From assembly GCF_003594875.1 (NCBI RefSeq), contig NZ_QZEY01000020.1, positions 62,001 through 126,000 of the forward strand: 64,000 nt of DNA. Reading direction: 5' to 3'. Of the stretch, positions 47,528 to 55,248 are shown piece after piece. Within the stretch, counting starts at the first letter, position 1, and each line of letters starts with the position of its first letter. A program made the position numbers and the translations under genes. Below the pieces are notes generated by a model. The model worked only from the letters and a program-made list of their open reading frames with translations, ran no database searches and was not told the origin of the DNA. This DNA comes from Bailinhaonella thermotolerans. Lineage in GTDB: Bacteria; Actinomycetota; Actinomycetes; Streptosporangiales; Streptosporangiaceae.

Positions 47528-48742
47528 ATGAGCGGCGCCCCCGAACTGCCCTGGCTGCTGCCGGCGATCCTGCTGTCCGACCCGGATCCGGACTCCGGCG
47601 GCCCGGCGCGGCCCCGGCGGACCGTGGGGGACCGGATCGTGGACGGCCTCGTGCTCGGCGCCGCGGCGCTGATGGCGGTGTTCCTGGCGTGGGTGCAGCT
47701 CTCCGCCGCCGGGCCCACGCCGGAGGTGGTCGTGGACGTGATCGGCGGGGCGTTCGCCTGCGCCGCGCTGACGGTCCGGCGGCGGTGGCCCGTCGCGGTG
47801 GCGCTCGCGCTGGCGCCGGTCTCGCTGGTCTCGATCTCCTGCAGCGGCGCGGTGGGGTCCGCCCTGGTCACCGTGGCCGTGCACCGGCGGCTCCCGGTCG
47901 CGGCCGGGGTGAGCGTGCTCCACCTGGCGACCGGCCTGGGATTCGCCCTCTACCGCCCGAACCCGGACATGCCGTTCTGGGGCACGGCGATCGTGACCGT
48001 GCTGCTGTACACCGCGCTGCTGATCTGGGGGCTGTTCATCCGGGCCCGGCGGCACCTGGTGCTGTCCCTGCGCGAGCGCGCCGCCCGGGCCGAGTCCGAG
48101 CAGCGGCTGCGGGTGGCCCAGGCGCGCCAGCTCGAGCGCGCCCGCATCGCGCGCGAGATGCACGACGTGCTCGCCCACCGGATCTCGCTGCTGAGCGTGC
48201 ACGCCGGGGCCCTGGAGTACAACCCCGACGCCCCGCCCGCCGAGATCGCCCGCGCGGCCGGGGTGATCCGCGACAGCGCGCACCAGGCGCTCCAGGACCT
48301 GCGCGAGGTCATCGGCGTGCTGCGCGACGAGGCCGGGCCCGACCCCGACCGTCCCCAGCCGACCGTCGCCGACCTGCCCGCCCTGGTCGAGGAGTCCCGC
48401 CAGGCCGGGACCCGCGTCCGCCTCGACTGCCGGGCCGGGCCCGACGTCCCGCCCGGCATCGGCCGTACGGCGTATCGCGTGGTGCAGGAGGGGCTGACCA
48501 ACGCCCGCAAGCACGCGCCGGGGTTCGCGGTGAACGTGCGGGTGGACGGCGGGCGGGGAGCCGGTCTGACGGTGGAGGTGCGCAACGGCGTGCCCTCGGG
48601 CGGCGGGCGGGCGGAGATCCCCGGGGCCGGGCTCGGGCTGGTCGGCCTGGTCGAACGCGTCCACCTGGCGGGCGGGACGCTGGAGCACGGGCGGACGGGA
48701 GGGGAGTTCGCCCTGCGCGCCTGGCTACCATGGCCGGGATGA
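47528..48742 (+). CDS. Sensor histidine kinase, NarL-associated (HisKA_3)
   Basis: 404 residues. Four to five membrane helices with no large extracellular loop occupy residues 38-170. HisKA_3 dimerisation starts at QLERARIAREMHDVLAHRISLLSVHAGAL with phospho-acceptor H212; the HATPase is degenerate but present (YRVVQEGLTNARKHAPG, GAGLGLVGLVERVHLAGG). ATG 47528 lies 9 nt after TAACCT and could be leaderless. The stop overlaps the response regulator start (ATGA). Signal unknown; many such kinases respond to envelope stress. Divergent from the bPH2 pair. Confidence 0.92.
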   Translation: MSGAPELPWLLPAILLSDPDPDSGGPARPRRTVGDRIVDGLVLGAAALMAVFLAWVQLSAAGPTPEVVVDVIGGAFACAALTVRRRWPVAVALALAPVSLVSISCSGAVGSALVTVAVHRRLPVAAGVSVLHLATGLGFALYRPNPDMPFWGTAIVTVLLYTALLIWGLFIRARRHLVLSLRERAARAESEQRLRVAQARQLERARIAREMHDVLAHRISLLSVHAGALEYNPDAPPAEIARAAGVIRDSAHQALQDLREVIGVLRDEAGPDPDRPQPTVADLPALVEESRQAGTRVRLDCRAGPDVPPGIGRTAYRVVQEGLTNARKHAPGFAVNVRVDGGRGAGLTVEVRNGVPSGGGRAEIPGAGLGLVGLVERVHLAGGTLEHGRTGGEFALRAWLPWPG

Positions 48743-49437
48743 GCGCCGAAGATCCCCCCGCACCGACCCCAGGACCCGAGCGCGTGATCCGGGTGCTGAT
48801 GGTGGACGACGACGCGCTGGTGCGGGCCGGGTTGTCGATGATGCTGGCCGGGGCGCCCGACGTGCGCGTGGTCGGGGAGGCCGCCGACGGCGCGGAGGTC
48901 CCGGCGGCCGTGGACGCGCACCGGCCGGACGTGGTCCTGATGGACATCCGGATGCCCCGGGTGGACGGGCTCGCGGCCACCGAGCGGCTGCGCGCGCGCC
49001 AGGACGCGCCCGAGGTCATCGTGCTGACCACCTTCGACGCCGACGAGCACGTGCTGCGGGCCCTGCGGGCGGGCGCGGCGGGCTTCCTGCTCAAGGACAC
49101 GCCCCCGGCCGAGATCGTGCGCGCGATCCGCCTGGTCGCGGCGGGGGAGGCGATGCTGTCGCCGGGGGTCACCCGCCGCCTGATCAGCCACATCGGGGCC
49201 GGCGGCGCCGATGACCGCCGCGAGCGGGCCCGCGCCCGGCTGGCCCCGCTGGCCGACCGCGAGCGCGAGGTGGCCGTCGCCCTGGCCCGGGGCCACTCCA
49301 ACGCCGAGATCGCCCGCGACCTCCACATGAGCGTGGCCACCGTCAAGGCGCACGTCTCCCGCCTGCTGGTCAAGCTGGACCTCAACAACCGCGTCCAGAT
49401 CGCCCTCCTGGCCCACGACGCCGGTCTCACGGACTGA
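48739..49437 (+). CDS. Response regulator, NarL/LuxR family
   Basis: 232 residues. The receiver domain has D24-D25 (MVDDDALVRAGL), phospho-acceptor D69 in VVLMDIRMPRVDG, and K in FLLKDTPPAEI. The LuxR HTH is LADREREVAVALARGHSNAEIARDLHMSVATVKAHVSRLLVKL. ATG 48739 overlaps the kinase stop; ATG 48730 is a longer option (MAGMSAED). It is the only plausible partner for the kinase. Target genes unknown; the adjacent bPH2 genes are candidates. Confidence 0.93.
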   Translation: MSAEDPPAPTPGPERVIRVLMVDDDALVRAGLSMMLAGAPDVRVVGEAADGAEVPAAVDAHRPDVVLMDIRMPRVDGLAATERLRARQDAPEVIVLTTFDADEHVLRALRAGAAGFLLKDTPPAEIVRAIRLVAAGEAMLSPGVTRRLISHIGAGGADDRRERARARLAPLADREREVAVALARGHSNAEIARDLHMSVATVKAHVSRLLVKLDLNNRVQIALLAHDAGLTD

Positions 49438-49492
49438 CCGCCGTCGGCCCAGGCCGTACCACCGGGCGGGCCGTACGGCCGGGGGCGGTCAG
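49434..49492. terminator. Composite hairpin covering two convergent stop codons
   Basis: Outer arms CTGACCGCC (49434-49442) and its complement (49484-49492) contain the stop codons of the response regulator (TGA 49435) and the TOPRIM gene (minus, 49489-49491). Inner arms GGCCGTAC/GTACGGCC (49452-49459, 49473-49480) use the CCGTACGG core. Probably a bidirectional terminator. Confidence 0.65.
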
Positions 49493-50058
49493 CCGGTGCG
49501 GGTGGCGGAGAGGTGGGCGAGCAGCAGGTGCAGCGGGCGGGGCACCTGGTCCGGGCCGAGGGCCTGGGCGAAGAGGCGGGAGTAGCGGAGCTTGCGGCCG
49601 CCGATCGATCCCATGAACCGGCGGAGCTGGGCGTGGACAGGTCTGCCGCGCCAGGCGGGCTGCTTCTGGAGCGTGCGGAACGCCCCGAGCTCGCCCGCGG
49701 CGTCGAGGACGTGCTCGACCGCGTCGGTGCCGAGGGCGCGGATCAGTTCGTCCTCCAGGTCGGCGACGCAGACGAAGAAGCCGAGCGCCTCCAGGTCGCC
49801 CCGGGTGAGCCCGGACCCGAGCCCGACGCGCTCCAGCCCCCGCGCGAAGTGGGCCTCCTCCCTGGCGTCGCACAGCCCGGCCAGCCGGACGCCGAGCCCG
49901 TGCGGGCCGTACTCGTCGAGGTGGGCCCCGATGTTCGTGGCCCCGCCCATCGCCACGATGGACACCCCTTCGGCCGCCAGGTCCCGGCCCTGCCGCTCGG
50001 CCAGCGCCAGAATCGCCGCCTCGTCGCTGGCCCCCTCGACCAGGACCACGGTTCGCAT
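49489..50058 (-). CDS. Stand-alone TOPRIM-domain protein (OLD/primase-like)
   Basis: 189 residues. MRTVVLVEGASDEAAILALAERQG is the TOPRIM motif 1 with E8; GVSIVAMGGATNIGAHLDEYGPHGLGVRLAGLCDAREE gives motif 2 with D64. A third acidic position is D100-E102 in VADLEDELI. This is the topoisomerase-primase domain found in OLD-family nucleases, but the ATPase domain that normally precedes it is missing and no separate ATPase gene is adjacent. GTG 50067 or ATG 50058 starts. It may be a solo nuclease, a remnant of an anti-phage gene, or a regulatory RNase-like protein. Confidence 0.8.
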   Translation of the reverse strand: MRTVVLVEGASDEAAILALAERQGRDLAAEGVSIVAMGGATNIGAHLDEYGPHGLGVRLAGLCDAREEAHFARGLERVGLGSGLTRGDLEALGFFVCVADLEDELIRALGTDAVEHVLDAAGELGAFRTLQKQPAWRGRPVHAQLRRFMGSIGGRKLRYSRLFAQALGPDQVPRPLHLLLAHLSATRTG

Positions 50059-50214
50059 GTCGATCACGCCCCCAGCCTCGCACCGAACCCCGAAAGATTC
50101 GCCCCATTTTCGCCCCCGGCGGGAGCTCTGTCCGGCGGCCTGCCGCCGAGTGTGAGGCCACCGGTGTGAGGGGTGCTCGGGTTTGGGGTGGTGGTGGAGG
50201 GGAAACGGCGGGGG

Positions 50215-51087
50215 ATGTTCGACGGGTTCGTTCTCGATCACATCGACGTCGGAGCGGTGACGCTGCGGGTCCGGTACGGCGGGGCGGGGCCGGCCGTCGT
50301 GCTGCTGCACGGGCATCCGCACACGCATGTGACGTGGCACAAGGTGGCTCCGGCGCTCGCCGAGCGGTTCACCGTGGTCTGCCCGGACCTGCGCGGCTAC
50401 GGCCGGTCCACCGTCCCGCCGGACGAGCCGGAGCACGCGCAGATGTCCAAGCGCGCGATGGCCGGCGACGTCGTGGCCCTCATGCGCGCGCTGGGCCACC
50501 GCGAGTTCGCGGTCGTCGGCCACGATCGCGGCTCCTACGCCGCCTTCCGCCTCGCCATGGACCATCCCGGGCTGGTGCGGGCCCTGGTGAACATCGGCGG
50601 CCCGCCGATCGGCGAGGTGCTCGACCGGGCCGGGGAGACCTTCGCCCGGCTGTGGTGGCACTGGTTCTTCCTCGGCCAGACGGACAAGCCCGCCGAGCCC
50701 CTCATCAACCGCGACCCGGACGCGTGGTATGCCGACAAGCCCGACCGGGTGTCCCCCGAGGCGCGGGAGGACTATCGCGCCGCTCGCCGCGACCCCGCCA
50801 CGGTCCACGCGATGTGCGAGGACTACCGGGCGGGTCTCACGGTGGACCGCCGGCACGACGCCGCCGACAAGGCCGCGGGCAGGAAGGTCGCGTGCCCCGT
50901 GCTCGTCCTGTGGGGCGCCCGGGACGACCTGCCGCTGCTGTACGGCGGCGACCCCGCCGCCCCCTGGCGTACCTGGGCCGACCAGGTGGAGGGCCGGGAA
51001 GTGGACGCGGGACACAGCGTGCAGGAGGACGCGCCCGGAGCGCTCGTGGCCCTGCTCGTCCCCTTCCTGACCTCGCACCTGGCGTAG
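50215..51087 (+). CDS. Alpha/beta hydrolase, haloacetate dehalogenase family with altered active site
   Basis: 290 residues. RVRYGGAGPAVVLLHGHPHTHVTWHKVAPALAERFTVVCPDLRGYGRS closely follows the fluoroacetate dehalogenase family. The nucleophile aspartate is D104 in VVGHDRGSYAAF, the base is H267 in DAGHSVQED, and the halide pocket H149-W150 and Y204 are kept. However, the second arginine of HDRGAR (which binds carboxylate) is replaced by Y108, and the catalytic Asp normally after strand 6 is N126 (LVNIGG). The substrate may thus differ. ATG 50215 is used; upstream ORF start is possible. Divergent from the TOPRIM gene. Confidence 0.82.
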   Translation: MFDGFVLDHIDVGAVTLRVRYGGAGPAVVLLHGHPHTHVTWHKVAPALAERFTVVCPDLRGYGRSTVPPDEPEHAQMSKRAMAGDVVALMRALGHREFAVVGHDRGSYAAFRLAMDHPGLVRALVNIGGPPIGEVLDRAGETFARLWWHWFFLGQTDKPAEPLINRDPDAWYADKPDRVSPEAREDYRAARRDPATVHAMCEDYRAGLTVDRRHDAADKAAGRKVACPVLVLWGARDDLPLLYGGDPAAPWRTWADQVEGREVDAGHSVQEDAPGALVALLVPFLTSHLA

Positions 51088-51126
51088 CCCCTGAACCCGG
51101 CCGCCGAGGCCGGCCGGGTTCAGGGG
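51088..51126 (+). terminator. Hairpin, 16-bp perfect stem, 7-nt loop
   Basis: CCCCTGAACCCGGCCG (51088-51103) pairs with 51111-51126, immediately after the hydrolase stop. It should also help the convergent Lrp gene. Confidence 0.85.
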
Positions 51127-51181
51127 CTTCCCGATCCGCGGTCCGGCCGCCGTCACGAGGCCGCCGTCACGAGGCCGGTGG

Positions 51182-51640
51182 TCAGGGGCCCGCGGGGGCG
51201 ATCCGGTGGTTGCGGATGTGCTCGTAGACGATCGAGGTGCGCACGTCGGCGACCTCGGGGCGCTCGGTGAGCCGGTCGATGACGAACGCGTACAGGCTCG
51301 CGTTGTCGGGGACCGCGACGTGCACGATGAAGTCCTCGGTCCCGGTGGTCACGTAGACGCCGAGCGTGTCGGGCAGTTCGCTGACCCAGTTGCGGAACCC
51401 CTCGATGTTGCGCCGCGAGGGCGGGCGGACCCGGATGGCGATGAGGGCCTGGACCGGCCGCCCGATCGCGGCGAGGTCCACGTCGAGGAGCGCGCCCCGG
51501 ATGACCTTCCGCTGGCGCAGGGCCCGGGTGCGGTCGAGCGCCGTCGTGGGGGAGACCCCCACCGCCGCCGCGAGGTCCCGGTTGGTCATCCGTGCGTCTG
51601 ACTGCAGTTCCCGCAGGATCGCCTTATCAAGTTCGTCCAT
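51182..51640 (-). CDS. Lrp/AsnC family regulator
   Basis: 152 residues. DELDKAILRELQSDARMTNRDLAAAVGVSPTTALDRTRALRQRKVIRGALLDVDLAAIGRPVQALI is the HTH and linker, and the ligand domain continues VYVTTGTEDFIVHVAVPDNASLYAFVIDRLTERPEVADVRTSIVYEHI. ATG 51640 follows a weak site. Divergent from the DUF2000 gene with a pair of inverted ATACG(G/A)AT-like sites in the gap, so it probably controls both. Confidence 0.9.
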   Translation of the reverse strand: MDELDKAILRELQSDARMTNRDLAAAVGVSPTTALDRTRALRQRKVIRGALLDVDLAAIGRPVQALIAIRVRPPSRRNIEGFRNWVSELPDTLGVYVTTGTEDFIVHVAVPDNASLYAFVIDRLTERPEVADVRTSIVYEHIRNHRIAPAGP

Positions 51641-51665
51641 GCCCGCCAAAACCTCGTGTCTTCCG

Positions 51666-51731
51666 ATACTTATACGGATTGCTTGCAGTGGCTTCGAATG
51701 AATGAATAGCCTACCGCATCCGTATTCGTAT
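51666..51731. promoter_or_regulatory. Inverted pair of Lrp-type sites between lrp and DUF2000
   Basis: ATACTTATACGGAT (51666-51679) and the inverted copy ATCCGTATTCGTAT (51718-51731) match at 12 of 14 positions. They flank a 38-bp AT-rich centre containing GAATGAATGAATAG. The layout is typical of a divergent Lrp-regulated promoter. Confidence 0.6.
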
Positions 51732-51753
51732 GAATGAGAAGAGGATGACGAGG

Positions 51754-52233
51754 ATGTCCGACGCAAGCACCGGCGTTGTCGGTTTCGCGCCCGAGGAGAT
51801 CGACTTCACCGTCCCCACCCGCAACGCCCGCCTGAAGTGGGTGGTGGTCGTCGACGAGGCCCTGCCGCCGGGGCGCGCGGTCAACGCGGCCGTCTGCGCG
51901 GCGGCCGCGACCGCGCCCGCGGTGGCCGGACTCCTGGGGGACGACGCGATCGACGCCGGGGGCGGGGTTCATCCGGGACTGCCCTGGGCCGGGTGCTCCG
52001 TGCTGGCGGCCGACGCCGACGCCCTGCGCCGGATCCACGCCAAGGCGGCCTCCTCCGGCGGCTGCCTCGTCGCCGGCATGCCCGCCGCCGCCCAGCACAC
52101 CCGCGTCTACGCCGACTATCTCGCCGCCATGAAGGAGACCGCGCCCGAGGACGTCGCCTACTACGCCGTCAGCGTCGTCGGCCCCCGCAACCGCGTGGAC
52201 AAGATCGTCGGCCGCCTCCCCCTGCTGCCCTGA
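51754..52233 (+). CDS. DUF2000 domain protein
   Basis: 159 residues. RNARLKWVVVVDEALPPGRAVNAAVCAAAATAPAVAGLLGDDAIDAGGGVHPGLPWAGCSVLAADADALRRIHAKAASSGGCLVAGMPAAAQHTRVYADYLAAM is the DUF2000 family, whose structures resemble peptidyl-tRNA hydrolase-like small domains. ATG 51754 is preceded by AGAGG at 9 nt; ATG 51730 and 51745 are alternatives. Under divergent Lrp control. No catalytic role established. Confidence 0.85.
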   Translation: MSDASTGVVGFAPEEIDFTVPTRNARLKWVVVVDEALPPGRAVNAAVCAAAATAPAVAGLLGDDAIDAGGGVHPGLPWAGCSVLAADADALRRIHAKAASSGGCLVAGMPAAAQHTRVYADYLAAMKETAPEDVAYYAVSVVGPRNRVDKIVGRLPLLP

Positions 52234-52309
52234 GCGCCCGCCGCCGCCGCGGACGGCGTGAGCCCCGGGGCGGGACCGGTCCCGCGGCGGGGCGCGGCAG
52301 GGTGTCCCG

Positions 52310-52373
52310 TTGACGATCGTTCGTGCCAAGAACTAAAGTACTTCGCACTACGTACATTCGGTATTGCGAAGTA
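52310..52373 (+). promoter_or_regulatory. Promoter TTGACG-N18-TAAAGT with operator TACTTCGCA-N17-TGCGAAGTA
   Basis: TTGACG (52310-52315) and TAAAGT (52334-52339) are 18 bp apart. Directly after the -10 lie perfect 9-bp inverted arms TACTTCGCA (52339-52347) and TGCGAAGTA (52365-52373), covering the transcription start. This is the promoter and operator of the leader peptide/MFS operon; the regulator, perhaps the MarR at 55249-55701, is not proven. Confidence 0.6.
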
Positions 52374-52384
52374 ATGGAGTGCTG

Positions 52385-52420
52385 ATGATCGGGCACGTGA
52401 CACGTGGCGGCGCGCGGTGA
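52385..52420 (+). CDS. Leader peptide of 11 residues overlapping the MFS start
   Basis: ATG 52385 follows GGAG at 52376-52379 (an ideal distance) and encodes MIGHVTRGGAR, ending in TGA at 52418-52420, which overlaps the MFS start GTG 52417. The MFS gene itself has only a weak ribosome site. Translation of the leader would deliver ribosomes by termination-reinitiation, and the arginine codons CGT and CGG or the nascent peptide could be sensed. Too short to prove by homology. Confidence 0.5.
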   Translation: MIGHVTRGGAR

Positions 52421-53892
52421 GCGCCGGGCACGCGGACGCCGGCGCGCCTGCCGGGCCGGGCGGGACCAGGACGCTGGCCGCGCTGGTGGTGGCGGTGTTC
52501 GGATACGCGCTGATGCAGACCGTGGTGGTCCCCGCGCTGAAGGTCCTGGAGGCCGGGCTGCGCACCACGCCCGCCGCGTCGGCGTGGATCCTCACCGCGT
52601 TCCTGCTGTCCAGCGCGGTGCTGACGCCGTTGCTCGGGCGGCTCGGCGACCAGTACGGCAAGCGCCGGATGATCCTCGCGGTGCTGGCCGTCTACGCGGC
52701 CGGGATGGCGGGCGCGGCCGCCGCGCAGGACATCGGCCAGCTCATCGCCGCCCGAGTCCTGCAGGGCGCGGCGCTGGCCGTGGTCCCGCTGTCGATGGCG
52801 ATCCTGCGGGAGGCGCTGCCGGTCCGGCGGCTGCCGCTGGCGATGGGGCTGGTGTCGGGGATCGTCGGGGCGGGGGCCGGCGCCGGGCTGATCGTCGGCG
52901 GCCTGCTGGCCGACCACCTGTCCTGGCGCTGGCTGTTCGTCCTGGGGACCGGCCTGGCGCTGGTCAGCCTGGCGCTGGCCGCGCTGTGGGTGCCGGCCGA
53001 CCGGCGTACGGCCCCGGGCGGCGTCGATCTGCCGGGCGCCGCGCTGCTGGGCGGGAGCCTGGTCGCGATCCTGCTGGCGCTGACCAAGGGCCCGGCCTGG
53101 GGCTGGTCGTCCGGATGGGTGCTGGGGCTCGCGGCGCTCGGCGTGCTGTCGCTCGCCGTACTCGTCCCGGTGGAGCGGGCCAGGCGCGACGCCCTCATCG
53201 ACGTCGCCGAACTCGCCGACCGGCCGATGCTGATGACCCACCTGGCGGCGTTCCTGTTCGGCGCCGGATCGTATTTCTTCTATCTCGCGCTGCCGCTGTA
53301 CGCGCAGCAGCGGGCCGCCGGCACCGGGGCCGGGTTCGGCACGTCGGCCACCGGGGCGGGGCTGCTGATGCTGGCGGGCATGCTGGCCGTCATCCCCGCC
53401 GGGATGGCGGTCGGACGGCTCGCGTCCGCGCTCGGGCCGCGCTGGCCGATGGCCGGCGGGTACGTCCTCTTCACCGCCGGCTCGGCGCTGTTCGTGCTCG
53501 CCCACGACCACAGGTGGCAGCACGTCGTCTTCTACGCCCTCGTCGGGGCCGGGTCCGGCCTGGTGATCGGAGCGCTGCCCAAGCTGATCGCCGACATCGT
53601 GCCGCTGGAGCGCACCGCCACCGCCAACGGCCTGAACAACATCGCCCGCACCGTGGGCAGCGCCGTCGGCACCGCGCTGGCCGCCGCCGTCATCGCCTCG
53701 GCGGACGCCCCGCGCAGCGCCATCCCCGACTCCACCTACACCACCCTGTTCATCCTGGCCACGGTCACCGGCGTCCTGGGCGTCGGCACCGCCTTCCTGG
53801 CCGTGCGCCGCCGCGCGACCGCCGCTCCCGGCTCGGCTCCCGGCTCGGCTCCCGGCTCGGCCCGCTCGCCCCGGCCCCAGGCCACGAGATGA
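52417..53892 (+). CDS. MFS drug exporter, 14-helix EmrB/QacA type
   Basis: 491 residues. AALVVAVFGYALMQTVVVPALKVL, the LTPLLGRLGDQYGKRRMI signature loop, and RVLQGAALAVVPLSMAILRE (motif C-like region, GLVSGIVGAGAGAGLIVGG) are typical of the DHA2 family. The C-terminal tail has three GSAP repeats. GTG 52417 overlaps the leader stop; the stop overlaps the ATG at 53889, so the PPOX gene is coupled. Operon with PPOX and LLM genes suggests export or resistance linked to F420-dependent chemistry. Confidence 0.9.
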   Translation: MSAGHADAGAPAGPGGTRTLAALVVAVFGYALMQTVVVPALKVLEAGLRTTPAASAWILTAFLLSSAVLTPLLGRLGDQYGKRRMILAVLAVYAAGMAGAAAAQDIGQLIAARVLQGAALAVVPLSMAILREALPVRRLPLAMGLVSGIVGAGAGAGLIVGGLLADHLSWRWLFVLGTGLALVSLALAALWVPADRRTAPGGVDLPGAALLGGSLVAILLALTKGPAWGWSSGWVLGLAALGVLSLAVLVPVERARRDALIDVAELADRPMLMTHLAAFLFGAGSYFFYLALPLYAQQRAAGTGAGFGTSATGAGLLMLAGMLAVIPAGMAVGRLASALGPRWPMAGGYVLFTAGSALFVLAHDHRWQHVVFYALVGAGSGLVIGALPKLIADIVPLERTATANGLNNIARTVGSAVGTALAAAVIASADAPRSAIPDSTYTTLFILATVTGVLGVGTAFLAVRRRATAAPGSAPGSAPGSARSPRPQATR

Positions 53893-53900
53893 GGCCCCGC

Positions 53901-54308
53901 ATGAGCGTCTTCAGCGAGGCCGAGCTCGCCTACCTTCGCGGCGGCGGCCCCCACCGGCTCGGGCGGCTGGCCACGGTCGGGCCGGACGGCACCCCGCACG
54001 TGGTTCCCCTCGGCTGGTCGCTCGACCCGGGCGCGAGCCTCATCGAGATCGGCGGCCGGGGCCTGGCCAGGTCCAAGAAGTTCCGCGACGTGGCCGCCAC
54101 CGGCCGGGCGGCCCTGGTCATCGACGACGTGCTGCCGCCGTGGCGGCCCCGGGGGATCGAGATCCGGGGCCGCGCCGAGGCCGTCCCCGGCCCGGTGCCC
54201 CTCATCCGCCTGATCCCCGAGCGCGTCATCAGCTGGGGACTCCACGAGGGCGCGACCATCGAGGACACCTACCGCGCCCGCGACGTCGAGGCGGGTGAGC
54301 ATGCCTGA
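53901..54308 (+). CDS. PPOX-class F420-dependent oxidoreductase
   Basis: 135 residues. MSVFSEAELAYLRGGGPHRLGRLATVGPDGTPHVVPLGWSLDPGASLIEIGGRGLARSKKFRDVAATGRAALVIDDVLPPWRPRGIEIRGRAEAV follows the split-barrel flavin/F420 reductase family (pyridoxamine 5'-phosphate oxidase-like). ATG 53901 follows GAGG; ATG 53889, which overlaps the MFS stop, gives a 4-residue longer form. The LLM gene overlaps its end. Family members reduce nitroimidazoles, quinones or aflatoxins with F420H2; the substrate here is unknown. Confidence 0.87.
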   Translation: MSVFSEAELAYLRGGGPHRLGRLATVGPDGTPHVVPLGWSLDPGASLIEIGGRGLARSKKFRDVAATGRAALVIDDVLPPWRPRGIEIRGRAEAVPGPVPLIRLIPERVISWGLHEGATIEDTYRARDVEAGEHA

Positions 54309-55212
54309 CTACGGACATCCCCTGCGCTTCGCCGCCAACGTCATCCCGGCCGCCCGCGACCCGGCCGCGGTCGTCGCCCTCGCCCAGGAGGCCGAGCGGG
54401 CGGGCCTGGACCTGGTCACCTTCCAGGACCACCCGTACCAGCCGGCGTTCCTGGACACCTGGACGCTGCTCGGCTACGTCGCCGCCGCCACCGCCCGCAT
54501 CCACCTGGCGGGCAACGTGCACCCGATCCCGCTGCGCCCCCCGGCCGTCCTCGCGCGGGCCGCGGCGAGCCTGGACCTGCTCAGCGGCGGGCGGCTGGAA
54601 CTCGCGCTGGGCGCGGGCGGACTGCGGGACGCCATCACGGCCATGGGCGGGCCGCGCCGGTCCCCCGGGGAGGCCGTCGAGGCGCTGGAGGAGGCCATCG
54701 GCGTCATCCGGGCGTCCTGGGACACCGGCGCTCCCGGCCCCATCCGTTTCGAGGGACGGCACTATCGGGTGAACGGCCTGGCCCGCGGCCCGCGCCCCGC
54801 CCACGACATCGCCATCTGGGTCGGCGCGTACAAGCCGCGCATGCTCCGCCTGGTGGGGCGGCTCGCCGACGGCTGGCTGCCCTCACTTCCGAGCCTGGGA
54901 CACCCGGACGCGCTGGCCCGGGGCAACGCCGTCATCGACGAGGCCGCGGCCGAGGCGGGGCGCTCGCCCCGGGACGTCCGCCGCCTGCTCAACCTGGGGC
55001 GGGAGGCGCCCGCCGAGCTCCTGGCCGGACTGGCCCTCGATCACGGCGTCAGCGTCTTCACCCTGATGACCGACGACCCGGGGCAGATCCGCCGGCTGGC
55101 GGCGGAGACGGCACCGGCCGTCCGGGAACTGGTCGCGGCCGGGCGCGCCCGGCGCGGCCCCGGCCGGCCGCCCGATCACCTCGTCCCCGGCCGCGGGTCT
55201 CATCCCGGCTGA
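54301..55212 (+). CDS. LLM-class F420-dependent oxidoreductase
   Basis: 303 residues. LRFAANVIPAARDPAAVVALAQEAERAGLDLVTFQDHPYQPAFLDTWTLLGYVAAATARIHLAGNVHPIPLRPPAVLARAAASLDLLSGGRLELALGAGG is the luciferase-like monooxygenase TIM barrel with F420-type features. ATG 54301 is chosen (GAGG at 9 nt); GTG 54295 is possible. It overlaps the PPOX stop. Together with PPOX and MFS it forms a three-gene operon; the pair could act in sequence on one substrate. A hairpin lies after it. Confidence 0.88.
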   Translation: MPDYGHPLRFAANVIPAARDPAAVVALAQEAERAGLDLVTFQDHPYQPAFLDTWTLLGYVAAATARIHLAGNVHPIPLRPPAVLARAAASLDLLSGGRLELALGAGGLRDAITAMGGPRRSPGEAVEALEEAIGVIRASWDTGAPGPIRFEGRHYRVNGLARGPRPAHDIAIWVGAYKPRMLRLVGRLADGWLPSLPSLGHPDALARGNAVIDEAAAEAGRSPRDVRRLLNLGREAPAELLAGLALDHGVSVFTLMTDDPGQIRRLAAETAPAVRELVAAGRARRGPGRPPDHLVPGRGSHPG

Positions 55213-55232
55213 TGGAAGGCCGTGGGAGCGTG

Positions 55233-55244
55233 AGCGCCGGCGCT
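55233..55244. terminator. AGCGCCGGCGCT palindrome between convergent LLM and marR genes
   Basis: A perfect 12-bp palindrome with further partial pairing (CCGTGGGA/TCCCTCACGG) on both sides lies between the LLM stop and the marR stop at 55249, 12 bp away. Probable bidirectional terminator. Confidence 0.5.
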
Positions 55245-55248
55245 TCCC

